Of a stretch of DNA of 64,000 nucleotides, positions 32,201 through 40,983 are shown one piece after another. The translations under genes were made by a program, and so were the position numbers. This DNA is from Ustilago trichophora (lineage: Eukaryota; Basidiomycota; Ustilaginomycetes; Ustilaginales; Ustilaginaceae), in NCBI GenBank assembly GCA_900323505.1, contig OOIN01000014.1, forward strand, positions 248,001-312,000, given 5' to 3'. The notes under the pieces are model-generated. The model was not told the DNA's origin. It made no database searches and was given only the letters and a program-made list of their open reading frames with translations. How positions within the stretch are numbered: position 1 is the stretch's first letter; each line of letters opens with the position of its first letter.

Positions 32201-35200
32201 AGAGTACTTGCATCTGGTGCTGCCAGTAATTGTCAAGATGTTCGAAAGACCAGATGCGTCCACGACGCTTCGTAAGGCAGCCATTCTGACGGTTGGCAAT
32301 CTGTCGCGCAAAGTCAGCTTCTGCGATCACGCCTCGCGTGTCATTCACCCCCTCGTCCGTGTGTTGCCAACAGGCACAACCGAGATCCGCAACGCCGTTA
32401 TGGAGACGCTTTCTGCGCTCGTGGTCCAACTCGGTGCGTCGTACGCCATCTTCATCCCCGTCGTCAACAAGGTGCTCGTCCAGAATCGTATCCAGCACCC
32501 GACCTACGACCAGCTTGTTACAAAGCTGCTCAACGGTGAACGTCTGCCGCAGGATCTTTCTGCCGCAGATAACGCACTTGGCAGCAAGATCGACGAATCG
32601 CCCCAGGCCGAAGCCAACAAGATGACGGTCAACCAGCAGCATCTTAAGCAGGCTTGGGACACGTCCAAAGTGTCGACCAGCGAAGATTGGCAGGAATGGT
32701 TGCGAAGGATGGCGGTTGAGTTCATGCGTGAATCGCCCAGCCACGCTTTGCGAGCCTGTAGGAGCTTGGCAGATGTCTATCCTGCGCTGGCGTATGGGCT
32801 GTTCAATGTTGCCTTTGTTTCTTGCTGGACTGAGCTCTACGAACAGTATCAGAGCGATCTGGTCAAAGCCCTCGAGACCGCGTTTGATGCTCCCGAGGTG
32901 CCCGGTGACGTCGTCCACATGCTGCTCAACTTGGCCGAGTTCATGGAGCACGACGACAAGGCCTTGCCCATCAACATCCGCGTGCTCGGTGACAGAGCCT
33001 ACAAGTTCCACAGCTACGCAAAGGCGCTTCACTACAAGGAGGCAGAGTTCCTCACCGACCCTTCTCCGCAAGTCGTCGAGAGTCTGATCGACATCAACAC
33101 CAAGCTGCAGCAATCCGACGCTGCATTCGGAGCGCTAACCTATGCTCGCGAGCATCTCGACATTACCCATCACGAAGAGTGGTACGAGAAACTGCATCGC
33201 TGGGAGGAGGCACTGGCAGCGTACGACCGCAAGGCGATGCTCGATCCGGACGACTACGCCGTCGCATTTGGCAAGATGCGCTGTCTCCATGCCCTGGGAG
33301 AATGGGAGCATCTCTCGGATCTTGTGCAGCAGAAATGGGGCAGAGCAGACATGGAGGACCGCCGACATATGGCACCTCTGGCTGCTGCTGCTGCTTGGTC
33401 CTTGGGTCAGTGGGACACGATGGACGACTACATCTCGGCCATGCGATCCGACTCGTCGGAACGCTCGTTCTACCGTGCTATCCTGCACACGCACCGCTCG
33501 CAGCGTGCGGCGGCGAACAAGCAGATTGCCAAGGCACGTGAGTCGCTCGACTCGGAACTCACGGCACTCATCAGCGAGAGCTACGGCCGAGCCTACGACC
33601 TCATGGTTCGGACTCAGATGCTTTCTGAGCTCGAAGAGGCGCTGGCGTACAAGCTCGACTACAAGGAGCAGCCCGATCGCCAAGCGACCATCCGCTCGAC
33701 GTGGATGAAGCGTTTGAAGGGCTGTCAGCCTGAAGTTGAAGTGTGGCAGCGTATTCTCTCTGTGCGTTCGATCGTGCTTACACCAGCAGATGATACAGAG
33801 ACGTGGATCAAATTCGCCAATTTGTGTCGCAAGTCCGGACGGATGGTGTTGGCTGAGAAGACGCTTAATTCGCTTCTGGGTCCCGAGCGCACGAACGCCG
33901 ATCCTAGGTCATCGATCGGTCCAAGGGCTCCTCCGCCTGTCATCTACGCCCACCTCAAGTTTATGTGGGCTTCGGGGGCCAGGATCGAGTCGCTCAGCTA
34001 CTTGCAAGAATTCACGCTCAACCTGGCTGAGGATCTTGGCGTTCACACTGTCGATGAGCACGGTAACCTGGTCACGCAGGACTGGCAGTCATCACCACGC
34101 CTCGGCGAGTTTGCACGCCTCCTCGCTCGCTGTTTCTTCAAGCAAGGTGAATGGCAAATGTCGCTGCGCGAGAACTGGGTCACTGACGACAACAGCAACG
34201 TCATCGAAAGCTACCGCAGAGCAACTGAGCTCGACCGCAACTGGTACAAGGCATGGCACGCTTGGGCTCTGGCCAACTTTGAGATCATCTCTCACCACGA
34301 GGAGAGGAATGAACAGATCACACCGCAGATGATCGCTGCCAGTATTGTACCCTCAGTGCAAGGTTTCTTCCGATCGATTGCGTTGGCGAGCGGCAATTCG
34401 TTGCAGGATACACTGCGTCTGCTTACGCTCTGGTTCAAGTATGGTCATCAGGAGGACGTGTCGCAGGCGGTCAGCGAGGGTTTTGCAAGCGTCATTGTGG
34501 ATACGTGGCTGGAGGTGATTCCGCAGATCATTGCTCGTATCACTGCGCCATCGCCTCGTGTTCGTCGTCTCATCCACAATCTCTTGTCCGATGTTGGTCT
34601 GGCCCATCCGCAGGCGCTCGTCTACCCGCTCACTGTTGCTGCCAAGAGTCCCAGCCACATGCGCATCCAAGCTGCCATGGGGATCATGGACAACGTCCGC
34701 GAGCACTCTCCCGTCCTCGTCGAGCAGGCTTTGCTCGTCTCCAACGAGCTCATCCGCGTCGCCATCCTCTGGCACGAAATGTGGCACGAAGGACTCGAAG
34801 AAGCTTCGAGGCTCTACTTTACCGAGCACAACATCGATGCCATGTTTGCAACGCTCGAACCGCTTCATGATGCCCTCGAGAAGGGTCCAGAGACGTTGCG
34901 TGAGACTTCGTTCGCCCAGACGCACGGTCGGGATCTGGCCGAGGCCAGAGAATGTGGTCGAAGATTCAGGCAGTATGGAGACATTTCGGACCTCAATCAG
35001 GCCTGGGATCTGTACTACCATGTCTTTAAGAAGATCACCAAACAGCTTCCGGCGGGCAACTCGGTGCAGCTCGATCTGCAGTACGTCTCTCCGAAATTGT
35101 TGGCGATGCGCGATCTGGAATTGGCGGTGCCAGGTACCTACCAGTCGGGTAAGCCGATTGTCTGCATCACGCGCTTCGAGCAGATCGTTTTGGTCATTGC

Positions 35201-36503
35201 GTCCAAGCAGCATCCTCGTCGACTCAAGATGAAGGGATCTGATGGCAAGACGTATCAGTACTTGCTCAAGGGTCATGAAGATTTACGTCAGGACGAACGC
35301 GTTATGCAGCTCTTCGGCTTGGTCAACACGCTGCTCTCGGTCGATTCCGAGAGTTACAAGCGTCGACTCGAGATTCGGCGCTTCTCGGTGATCCCCCTCT
35401 CGCCCAACACTGGTATGATCGGATGGGTCGAGAACACCGATACCCTCCACGTACTCATCAAGGAGTATCGAGAACAGCACAAGATTCTGCTCAACATTGA
35501 GCATCGACTCATGCTCCAAATGGCGCCCGATTACGACCACCTGACTCTGATGCAAAAAGTCGAAGTGTTTGAGTATGCGCTTGACAATACTCCTGGGCAA
35601 GATCTGTATCGGGTCTTGTGGCTGAAGTCTCGCAACTCTGAATCGTGGTTGGAGCGACGACTTGCCTATACGCGTTCTTTGGCTGTCTCGAGCGTAGCAG
35701 GCTATATCTTGGGATTGGGAGATCGACATCCTTCCAATTTGCTTTTGGATCGTTTGACGGGTCAGATTGTCCATATTGACTTTGGTGATTGTTTCGAGAT
35801 TGCCTGTCATCGACCCAAGTTCCCTGAAAAGGTTCCGTTCCGATTGACGCGTATGCTGGTCAATGCTATGGAGGTTGGAGGGATCAAGGGGACGTTTAAG
35901 GTTACGGCGGAAAATACGATGCGGGTGTTGAGAGACAATAAGGAGTCGGTATTGGCATTGTTGGAGGCGTTTGTACACGATCCGTTGATCAGTTGGAGAC
36001 TTGTAGCGGATGATACGGATCAGAATCAACAGAGGGCACCTGATGCGCAGGAGAACGAGGCTTTGGTGACCAATAATGGTAACAATGCTGCGACTGGTGG
36101 GATGGGAGCCGTCACAAACGCTGCTAATGTTGGACCTGGTGGAGGAGTTCCTTCGAATCAACGTGAGGCTCAACCTCCACTACAAGCGCAACAATCTTCC
36201 TCGACCACAACAGGTGGTACTGGTGCCATTGCCGCTCCCAACCCCCACCCCATCACCACTACCACCACCACCGCCAACACCGCAACACAAGGTGCAGCCC
36301 AAGCCGTACAGGTTGGAGGAGCAGATATGCGCAACCAAAGAGCTCTGGAAGTTGTCAGAAGGATTCAAAACAAACTTTCAGGTAGAGATTTCAACCCTGC
36401 AGAAAGTCTAAGTGTAGCAGCTCAGATTGAAAGGTTGGTGCAGGATGCAACGTCGAAAGAGAATCTTTGTGTTGCTTTTGTTGGTTGGTGTAGTTTTTGG
36501 TGA
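29226..36503 (+). CDS. tor1: TOR serine/threonine kinase
   Basis: TOR is the catalytic core of TORC1/TORC2 and couples nutrients to growth. The 2425-aa, intronless frame has all family blocks: HEAT repeats (to about 1100), FAT (about 1200-1780), FRB, kinase and FATC. The FRB motif ILWHEMWHEGLEEASRLYF places a Ser at 1861, the position whose change blocks FKBP12-rapamycin binding in other TORs, so the protein should be rapamycin-sensitive. The kinase shows GLGDRHPSN (D2166, N2171) and HIDFGD (D2185). The last residues, AFVGWCSFW, are a classic FATC end. Between the kinase and FATC lies about 105 residues of Asn/Gln/Thr/Gly-rich low-complexity sequence (about 2262-2366), much longer than is usual. 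It is convergent with CDC10. Confidence 0.97.
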   Translation: MSALGGNQSDALNRIFAGLKSRDEASRKAAGEELKSYVAFVASELKGDSLSAFNSELHRRIFELTHSQHVHEKLGGIVAIEELIEQESEDNSARLYRFYQYLKPNLPCNDASVMIVASRALGRIAYHGGQSLGEQFIEYEVLRALDFLQAGDRNESGRYAAVLIIREMANNVPQQFHPYVPRVLDRIWVALRDVRVIVREGAAEAMGACLGIIAAREKQMGSHFFESIYEEAEKGLKMSAAEAIHGSLLAVQQLLQHSKTFMRNRFQRTCELVFRLHKHRDPLIRRTVTNLVPVLARYDPNYFAEEHLGAVMGILTEQLRKEKDRSPKESAQTFETIGFVAAAMGPRMKTFIEPVLACVKEGLQMRGKKNAPPEGPIFLCVGNLATAVGPHLTRYMHDLLDLMFSCGLSIPLVTALDAIVKAIPPLMKVVQDRLLDMLSMTLIGQPYRPLGAPASLRPSANASRDVVAAQTVESKGVETITVALQTLGRFDFQGHILNEFVRNCTLPYLEDDHAAVRQAAAETCADLFVNDPICRQTSMHAIEVVNDVLDKLMTVGIADPDPELRWTVLSKFGAQEQFDRHLAQSEYVRSLFIALNDEKFKVREVAIVIIGRLAKHNPAYVMPSLRKALIQLLTELEYSTVSRHKEEAAKLLTEVVRASQRLVKSYALPMLEVLLPKANDPSVGVAARVMECLGELAKVGGEDLAPNVDQLMRLAIDQLSSTAPGSSTAKRDAALKTLGLVASNTGHVVNPYLTYRNLLGTVVKILKTEQSKPVRRETIRVMGILGALDPYRYKLLEKNGDEGQDETSKGSGTDLFELALAIGTSTDDYYQNIAIDALITILKDPSLSTHHHAVIEAIMYMFKTQGLKCVTFLPQIIPAFLNVIRTCGTGLSEFYFQQLAILISIIKQHVRSYLETIFELVQENWNPNSSIQLTIVSLVEAVAKALEGEFKSYLPILLPNMLQTLDGEITSKRQPTLLRILQAFYVFGSNIEEYLHLVLPVIVKMFERPDASTTLRKAAILTVGNLSRKVSFCDHASRVIHPLVRVLPTGTTEIRNAVMETLSALVVQLGASYAIFIPVVNKVLVQNRIQHPTYDQLVTKLLNGERLPQDLSAADNALGSKIDESPQAEANKMTVNQQHLKQAWDTSKVSTSEDWQEWLRRMAVEFMRESPSHALRACRSLADVYPALAYGLFNVAFVSCWTELYEQYQSDLVKALETAFDAPEVPGDVVHMLLNLAEFMEHDDKALPINIRVLGDRAYKFHSYAKALHYKEAEFLTDPSPQVVESLIDINTKLQQSDAAFGALTYAREHLDITHHEEWYEKLHRWEEALAAYDRKAMLDPDDYAVAFGKMRCLHALGEWEHLSDLVQQKWGRADMEDRRHMAPLAAAAAWSLGQWDTMDDYISAMRSDSSERSFYRAILHTHRSQRAAANKQIAKARESLDSELTALISESYGRAYDLMVRTQMLSELEEALAYKLDYKEQPDRQATIRSTWMKRLKGCQPEVEVWQRILSVRSIVLTPADDTETWIKFANLCRKSGRMVLAEKTLNSLLGPERTNADPRSSIGPRAPPPVIYAHLKFMWASGARIESLSYLQEFTLNLAEDLGVHTVDEHGNLVTQDWQSSPRLGEFARLLARCFFKQGEWQMSLRENWVTDDNSNVIESYRRATELDRNWYKAWHAWALANFEIISHHEERNEQITPQMIAASIVPSVQGFFRSIALASGNSLQDTLRLLTLWFKYGHQEDVSQAVSEGFASVIVDTWLEVIPQIIARITAPSPRVRRLIHNLLSDVGLAHPQALVYPLTVAAKSPSHMRIQAAMGIMDNVREHSPVLVEQALLVSNELIRVAILWHEMWHEGLEEASRLYFTEHNIDAMFATLEPLHDALEKGPETLRETSFAQTHGRDLAEARECGRRFRQYGDISDLNQAWDLYYHVFKKITKQLPAGNSVQLDLQYVSPKLLAMRDLELAVPGTYQSGKPIVCITRFEQIVLVIASKQHPRRLKMKGSDGKTYQYLLKGHEDLRQDERVMQLFGLVNTLLSVDSESYKRRLEIRRFSVIPLSPNTGMIGWVENTDTLHVLIKEYREQHKILLNIEHRLMLQMAPDYDHLTLMQKVEVFEYALDNTPGQDLYRVLWLKSRNSESWLERRLAYTRSLAVSSVAGYILGLGDRHPSNLLLDRLTGQIVHIDFGDCFEIACHRPKFPEKVPFRLTRMLVNAMEVGGIKGTFKVTAENTMRVLRDNKESVLALLEAFVHDPLISWRLVADDTDQNQQRAPDAQENEALVTNNGNNAATGGMGAVTNAANVGPGGGVPSNQREAQPPLQAQQSSSTTTGGTGAIAAPNPHPITTTTTTANTATQGAAQAVQVGGADMRNQRALEVVRRIQNKLSGRDFNPAESLSVAAQIERLVQDATSKENLCVAFVGWCSFW

Positions 36504-36978
36504 TTTTCTTGTTTGTTGGTTACTTTTTTCCGCTGGAAAAGAAGAGTGTGGGAAAGAGCGAGATTGGGGCAAGTTTTTCGCAATTCTCGATACCTTTTGC
36601 TTTGTTGTTTTCTGCTTACAAGTTTGTGTGTGTGGGGGCATGTTTGAGAGAGAGTGCACAACAAGATACCGTACCCAAGAGAGAGACCAACAATAAAATC
36701 AAATTTGTTTCGTTTGATTGATACCTTAAAGTATACTTGTGAAAGCACAGGTCATAACTCAATCAAAAACAGACTTACTTTACACAGATCAATCACCCAT
36801 CGAAAAAAAAAAAGGAATAATCTCAACATCGAGCATTGAACGAAACTAAGCTCTGGACAGTTTACATACAAGAGAGAAAAAAAAAGAATCATTCATTACA
36901 TTTGGCACGCAATCTCATTCGAGGCTGTCACCATTCACCATAGCGTGCGTATGTGTGTATATATGTGTGTGTGGCAGC
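36504..36978. other. Convergent 3' intergenic region (TOR / CDC10)
   Basis: AT-rich 3' flanks of two convergent genes with poly-A and poly-T tracts. No gene is seen. Confidence 0.5.
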
Positions 36979-37962
36979 TTAGTGCTGTGCCTGTGCCTGA
37001 GCCTGTGCCTGCTGCTGCTGCTTACTGCTGCTCTCCTTGAGTGCAAGGAGCTGTTTGCTTCTAAAGGCCTCGTAGTGAATCTGTGCGGTTGTTTCGATGA
37101 GATCCTGAAGATGGGTTCGCGTCAAAAAGTTGCGAAGGTGGACAAATTCGCAGTGACTTTCGTTTTCGACATTGACGACTCCGTACCTGTTCTTCCTACC
37201 CCTGACCTGTTTACCGTCGATGACAACGCTCTTTTCGCTTCCCACCACGGCGAAAGGGATCAAGGTACGAATCCTTTCGTTGAGCTCTCGTTCTTCTTCC
37301 TCATAGTCTTCGTTGTCAAAAGGATAAACTCGGATGTTGTTGTACTGCATCTCGGCACGAATTCGCTCCTTGAAAAGATCGCGTTCGTCCATCGTCAGAG
37401 AGTCCGATTTGGCAATCACGGGGACAACGTTGACGACATCCGACAACTTTTTCATCACCGTCACGTCAATCGGCCTCAATCCGTGACCCGTAGGATTAAT
37501 AAAGAACAGGCAGCAATGGATTCGAGTGTCCACAATATAGCGGTCCCTCATGGCTGTCAACTCTTTACGAAGATAGGCACTGTGTTGGTCCTTGATGTAC
37601 TTGATGATGGGATCCCAGCAATTTTCGTTGTTGACTTGATCGCCGTAACCGGGGGTGTCGACGATGTTGAGGCGAAGCTTGACGCCATTTTCGACAATGA
37701 CGTGAGAAACGGGGTGAATTTCAGTGGTCTGACGTACAGTCTCTTCGGCAATGAATCGACCCTTGGTGTCGATGAGATGGGCAGCAAATAGGGTGTTGAT
37801 CAGGGTGGATTTGCCCAAACCGGTCTGACCAACCACCATGACGTTGAACTGGAATCCTCGCTTGAGAAGCTTGGACTCGATCTGCTTGGTGATCGAGTCG
37901 AATCCTACATAGGATTGGAGGGGAGTATGGTCCTGATCGGCGGTGGAGACGATGGCTGTCAT
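36979..37962 (-). CDS. cdc10: Septin, CDC10 group
   Basis: Septins are GTP-binding proteins that assemble into filaments at the bud neck and septum. The 327-aa product has the polybasic stretch before the G domain (SKLLKRG), G1 GQTGLGKS (45-52), G3 DTPGYGD, G4 AKSD and the septin unique element with FRSKQLLALKE. It lacks a C-terminal coiled coil, which marks the CDC10 group; instead it ends in a short Gln/Ala tail. The opening SYVGFDSITKQIE closely follows yeast Cdc10. The start is the ATG at 37962; the frame runs on upstream to 38007 but only with TTG. There is no intron. Confidence 0.93.
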   Translation of the reverse strand: MTAIVSTADQDHTPLQSYVGFDSITKQIESKLLKRGFQFNVMVVGQTGLGKSTLINTLFAAHLIDTKGRFIAEETVRQTTEIHPVSHVIVENGVKLRLNIVDTPGYGDQVNNENCWDPIIKYIKDQHSAYLRKELTAMRDRYIVDTRIHCCLFFINPTGHGLRPIDVTVMKKLSDVVNVVPVIAKSDSLTMDERDLFKERIRAEMQYNNIRVYPFDNEDYEEEERELNERIRTLIPFAVVGSEKSVVIDGKQVRGRKNRYGVVNVENESHCEFVHLRNFLTRTHLQDLIETTAQIHYEAFRSKQLLALKESSSKQQQQAQAQAQAQH

Positions 37963-38852
37963 CTTAGGGTTATTGAGGCTCAACGGTGGAGCTCGCTGAG
38001 TTGCCAAGGAGGGTACGTGTATGTGTGACTATGGACGATGGAAAGGAGTCGTAGCGTGTGCTGATACTGTGCGGTGCTATGACTGTCGTCTTTCGATTAA
38101 GACCAAGCAAATAGATCGAGGTGTATTCAAGGGATATAGAGAGAGAGGGAGAGACGAGAAGATGGTGGTGAACAAAGCGAGCAACGGCGGTGAGCACCAA
38201 CACTCAGTCTCGACCCTCGCCTCACTCGCGCCTACAGTACGCTTCCCACACAGCTCGCAGGGATGGCTCATGCGCTGCCAGAAGATGCACGCACGCTTCT
38301 CGCTCACACACGCACCACACAGACGCCTTGCTTCCTTGCTTCCCTGCTTCCTTGCTTGCTTTTTGTGTTTCAATCTGAAACCAACTCAATTCTGCTCTTT
38401 GGCTACCAATTTTGTATTCAACTCAAATGCGCCAGCAACGCACTCGACTACGCCTAGCCGCGTTTTTTTGTATTCTTTATTTCAATTTTGTGTCTCCGTC
38501 GTGCTTCCACGCTTTGCGCTCTCTCTGTTCATGTTGCTTAAATGCGGGCTAACAAGGGAACAGAAAAAGTTCTGGTGTGCATGCTCCCCTTGCTTCACAC
38601 GAGGAAGAAGCGTCTCATTCGCCGCTACCAGAGAGGGGGATCGGATCGTGCAAGCTGGATTCGTTACATTTCGTCAAAGTACATGGAAAAAACTCAGAGC
38701 TGCCATCGAGGAGGAGAGTAATAGAAGGCAAAAGCGGCTCGTGAGCTGAAGCTGCGCACTGGGCATGCCCAGCCAAATGCGAACCCAACAACCGCGTCAA
38801 TCAGAAAAGCTATGTACAACTCGCAGCAGCAACTCTGGGTATTGCTGAAGCA
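37963..38852. other. CDC10 promoter and SCAMP 3' flank
   Basis: It contains CDC10 upstream sequence, with CT-rich tracts on the minus strand, and the SCAMP 3' flank. A 242-codon plus-strand frame here lacks any recognisable domain and is composed of repeats and leader-like sequence, so it is not called. Confidence 0.45.
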
Positions 38853-39725
38853 TTAAACTTGCGATCCCCTGGTAAAGTAGGCCTTCATGCCGTGAGTCGC
38901 CAGTTCGTTCTTGGCCTGCGCAAACGTGTGACCCTTTTCGTTGTTGTGCTTCCAGATCAACCTGTAGTACCACAGATTACCCAGACCTTGGAGACCGAAT
39001 CCTGCTGTTGCGACGACACCCAAGATGCCGGCTACCAGCCTTCCACCTGCGAACGCCTGGATGGTGTTGATCAATCCTGCGCTGCCTGTCGATGGGATGC
39101 CGAGGAAGACGTATACCGAGAACGCCAGATGGAATCCGGCAAAGATGAAGTAGACGTAAAAGAACAACGAGTGTTCCTTCATCAAGCCGTTGTAGATCGG
39201 CCTGTACCAAAGCAGGAAGCTGGCGACCGTAATCACCGGCAAGTAGACGATACCCGAAATCATATCCTTGCCTCCGTCACTGGCGCCCTGGATGAGCAAA
39301 AAGATGCACGCAACCATGTTGACGACCAATGTCAGAACGAGCAGCAACCACAACTTGTAGAGATTCTGCATGATGGGTTGGCTGTCCGGTGGGATCTCGA
39401 CTTCGATATCGTGGTAGATGAGAGGGTAGAAGAAGGGCCAGTTGTTTCGACCATGTTTCTGGATGTGGGCGGCACGGTTGTCAAGATCGCGTTCGCGACG
39501 GGCGAGTTCCTCTTCTCGTCGTCGAAGCTCTTCCATTCGGTTGGCTTCGGCTCGGGTGGAAGGCATGTCATCGGCAGCGGGGGATTTGTAGGTGGGGGCT
39601 ACATCGTCGTCACCGCCAGAGTACATGCGGGAGGAATCGTTGAGTGCACCCTGGACGGAAGGGTCGGCGAAAGGGTTGGCATCCAACGCATTGCGGTCGG
39701 AGAAGGGATCGGCGGGTGGCGCCAT
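38853..39725 (-). CDS. Secretory carrier-associated membrane protein (SCAMP)
   Basis: SCAMPs are four-pass membrane proteins of post-Golgi and endosomal recycling vesicles. The 290-aa product has the full family pattern: N-terminal NPF-type endocytic motifs (DPFSDRN, ANPFADP), a coiled coil of Arg/Glu (MEELRRREEELARRERDLD), the pre-membrane block NNWPFFYPLIYHDI, and four hydrophobic segments (about 124-144, 157-173, 188-208 and 222-246) with the conserved loop LLWYRPIYNGLMKEHSLFF. A short cytosolic C-tail follows. There is no intron. It is divergent from the RSC4-like gene. Confidence 0.93.
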   Translation of the reverse strand: MAPPADPFSDRNALDANPFADPSVQGALNDSSRMYSGGDDDVAPTYKSPAADDMPSTRAEANRMEELRRREEELARRERDLDNRAAHIQKHGRNNWPFFYPLIYHDIEVEIPPDSQPIMQNLYKLWLLLVLTLVVNMVACIFLLIQGASDGGKDMISGIVYLPVITVASFLLWYRPIYNGLMKEHSLFFYVYFIFAGFHLAFSVYVFLGIPSTGSAGLINTIQAFAGGRLVAGILGVVATAGFGLQGLGNLWYYRLIWKHNNEKGHTFAQAKNELATHGMKAYFTRGSQV

Positions 39726-40983
39726 CTTGACTATGCTATAGGAGGATTGGAAGCTTGATGTTTGCTATGTTAGGATCGTCCTGTCGTCAAAGTGAGCAGA
39801 GCTTCGAGTGTGGTTGAGGCTGTGAGGAGCAACTAGCTTGTAGCCTTGGCTGATATGTGTCGGTCGTGTTGGTCTCAGTTGCACCTGCTGATGGTGATGA
39901 TGATCGTGAGTAGGTCACCGTGGCGGTGTAGCATCAGATGAAGAAAGCGGTGGGTGGCCTGAGCTTTGTCTCTGTCACACACACTTGGGTGCGCGTGGAA
40001 CATCATAAGACATCTCTCTCACTCTCTCTCTCTCTTGTCTCTGCTTGATGCTCCAAATTAGGCTGTGTCGGGCCGTGCAGAACACGTTGAGCCCTCAAAG
40101 CAAAAAAAAAAGGAAATGCTATGTTTTTGTTCTCCCCTTTCCCGTGGCTCGGCATTGCAGCTCCTTATCCGATGAAATCTTACACCCGATTTTTAATTGA
40201 GCAATTAGCCGATCAGGGGGTTTGCTCTCTGCGCGGTGTGCAAAGGTATAGTGTTCATCGTGACGCTCTGCTGTTTTTCGCGACTCGCGAATCAGCAGCG
40301 CCGAGAGAGAGGCACACAGAGCGAGTGTGTGTGTCTCTTTGTGGGTACAGTACGCCGAAATCATGTGTCTGTGAATTGGCGAGAAGGTCTGGAATGAGGA
40401 ACCCATTCGATTGGCCTATACGCCAGAGAGAGAGAGAGAGAGACACTTGCAGCGGACTTGTTGGTGATGAGCATGTGTTTCTCGTTTCGAGCTTTCTCCA
40501 CCTCAATCTCCTCAACTCTTTGAGCTATATCTCGTTCGCCCTCTCCTCAACTTGGTGGTATCATCAATGGCACAGACGCAAGAGCTTGGTGCTTAGGCTC
40601 TTCTACGCACGCTTCAAGCCACGGCAACGACACACGCCCTCGGCTGCCTTCTATACCATCCCCCCCCCTCTTCATCACCGCATTCAAACGGCTTCTGCTG
40701 CACCAACACTACCCACTACCGAGCTTGAGCCTATTCTCTTTGGTCCTCTCCGCCCACCACCACGAGACTTTCGCATTACCACACCCACCTACGACTCTAC
40801 GCGTCTCAAAAGACCCGCACACACCACAGCACCTCCCCTGTGCCTTTATTCGACACGTCTCTCCTCAGTCCTCAAACCTTCAGCCTTGGCGCAGCGATCG
40901 AGCATCCTTTCAAACTGAAAGACCTCACATAGCGGCAAGTAACGCTAAACGTTCCCCTTAAACCCGACACTGCAGCTTCCATC
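39726..40983. promoter_or_regulatory. Divergent promoter region, SCAMP / RSC4-like gene
   Basis: It holds CT/GA tracts at about 40013-40035 and 40429-40442 and a long CT-rich leader on the plus strand ahead of the RSC4-like ATG. Frames of up to 265 codons occur but match nothing recognisable and end in leader-like sequence. Confidence 0.45.

Noticed and set aside
37963..38007. Upstream extension of CDC10 and similar TTG-started extensions of DHODH (26361-26435) and the peroxiredoxin (10403-10498)
   Set aside because: None contains an ATG before the chosen start, and family alignments begin at or after the chosen ATG.
38021..38749. 242-codon plus-strand frame between CDC10 and SCAMP
   Set aside because: It covers the CDC10 promoter, is Cys/Phe/Ser-rich without motif, and has no coherent start context.
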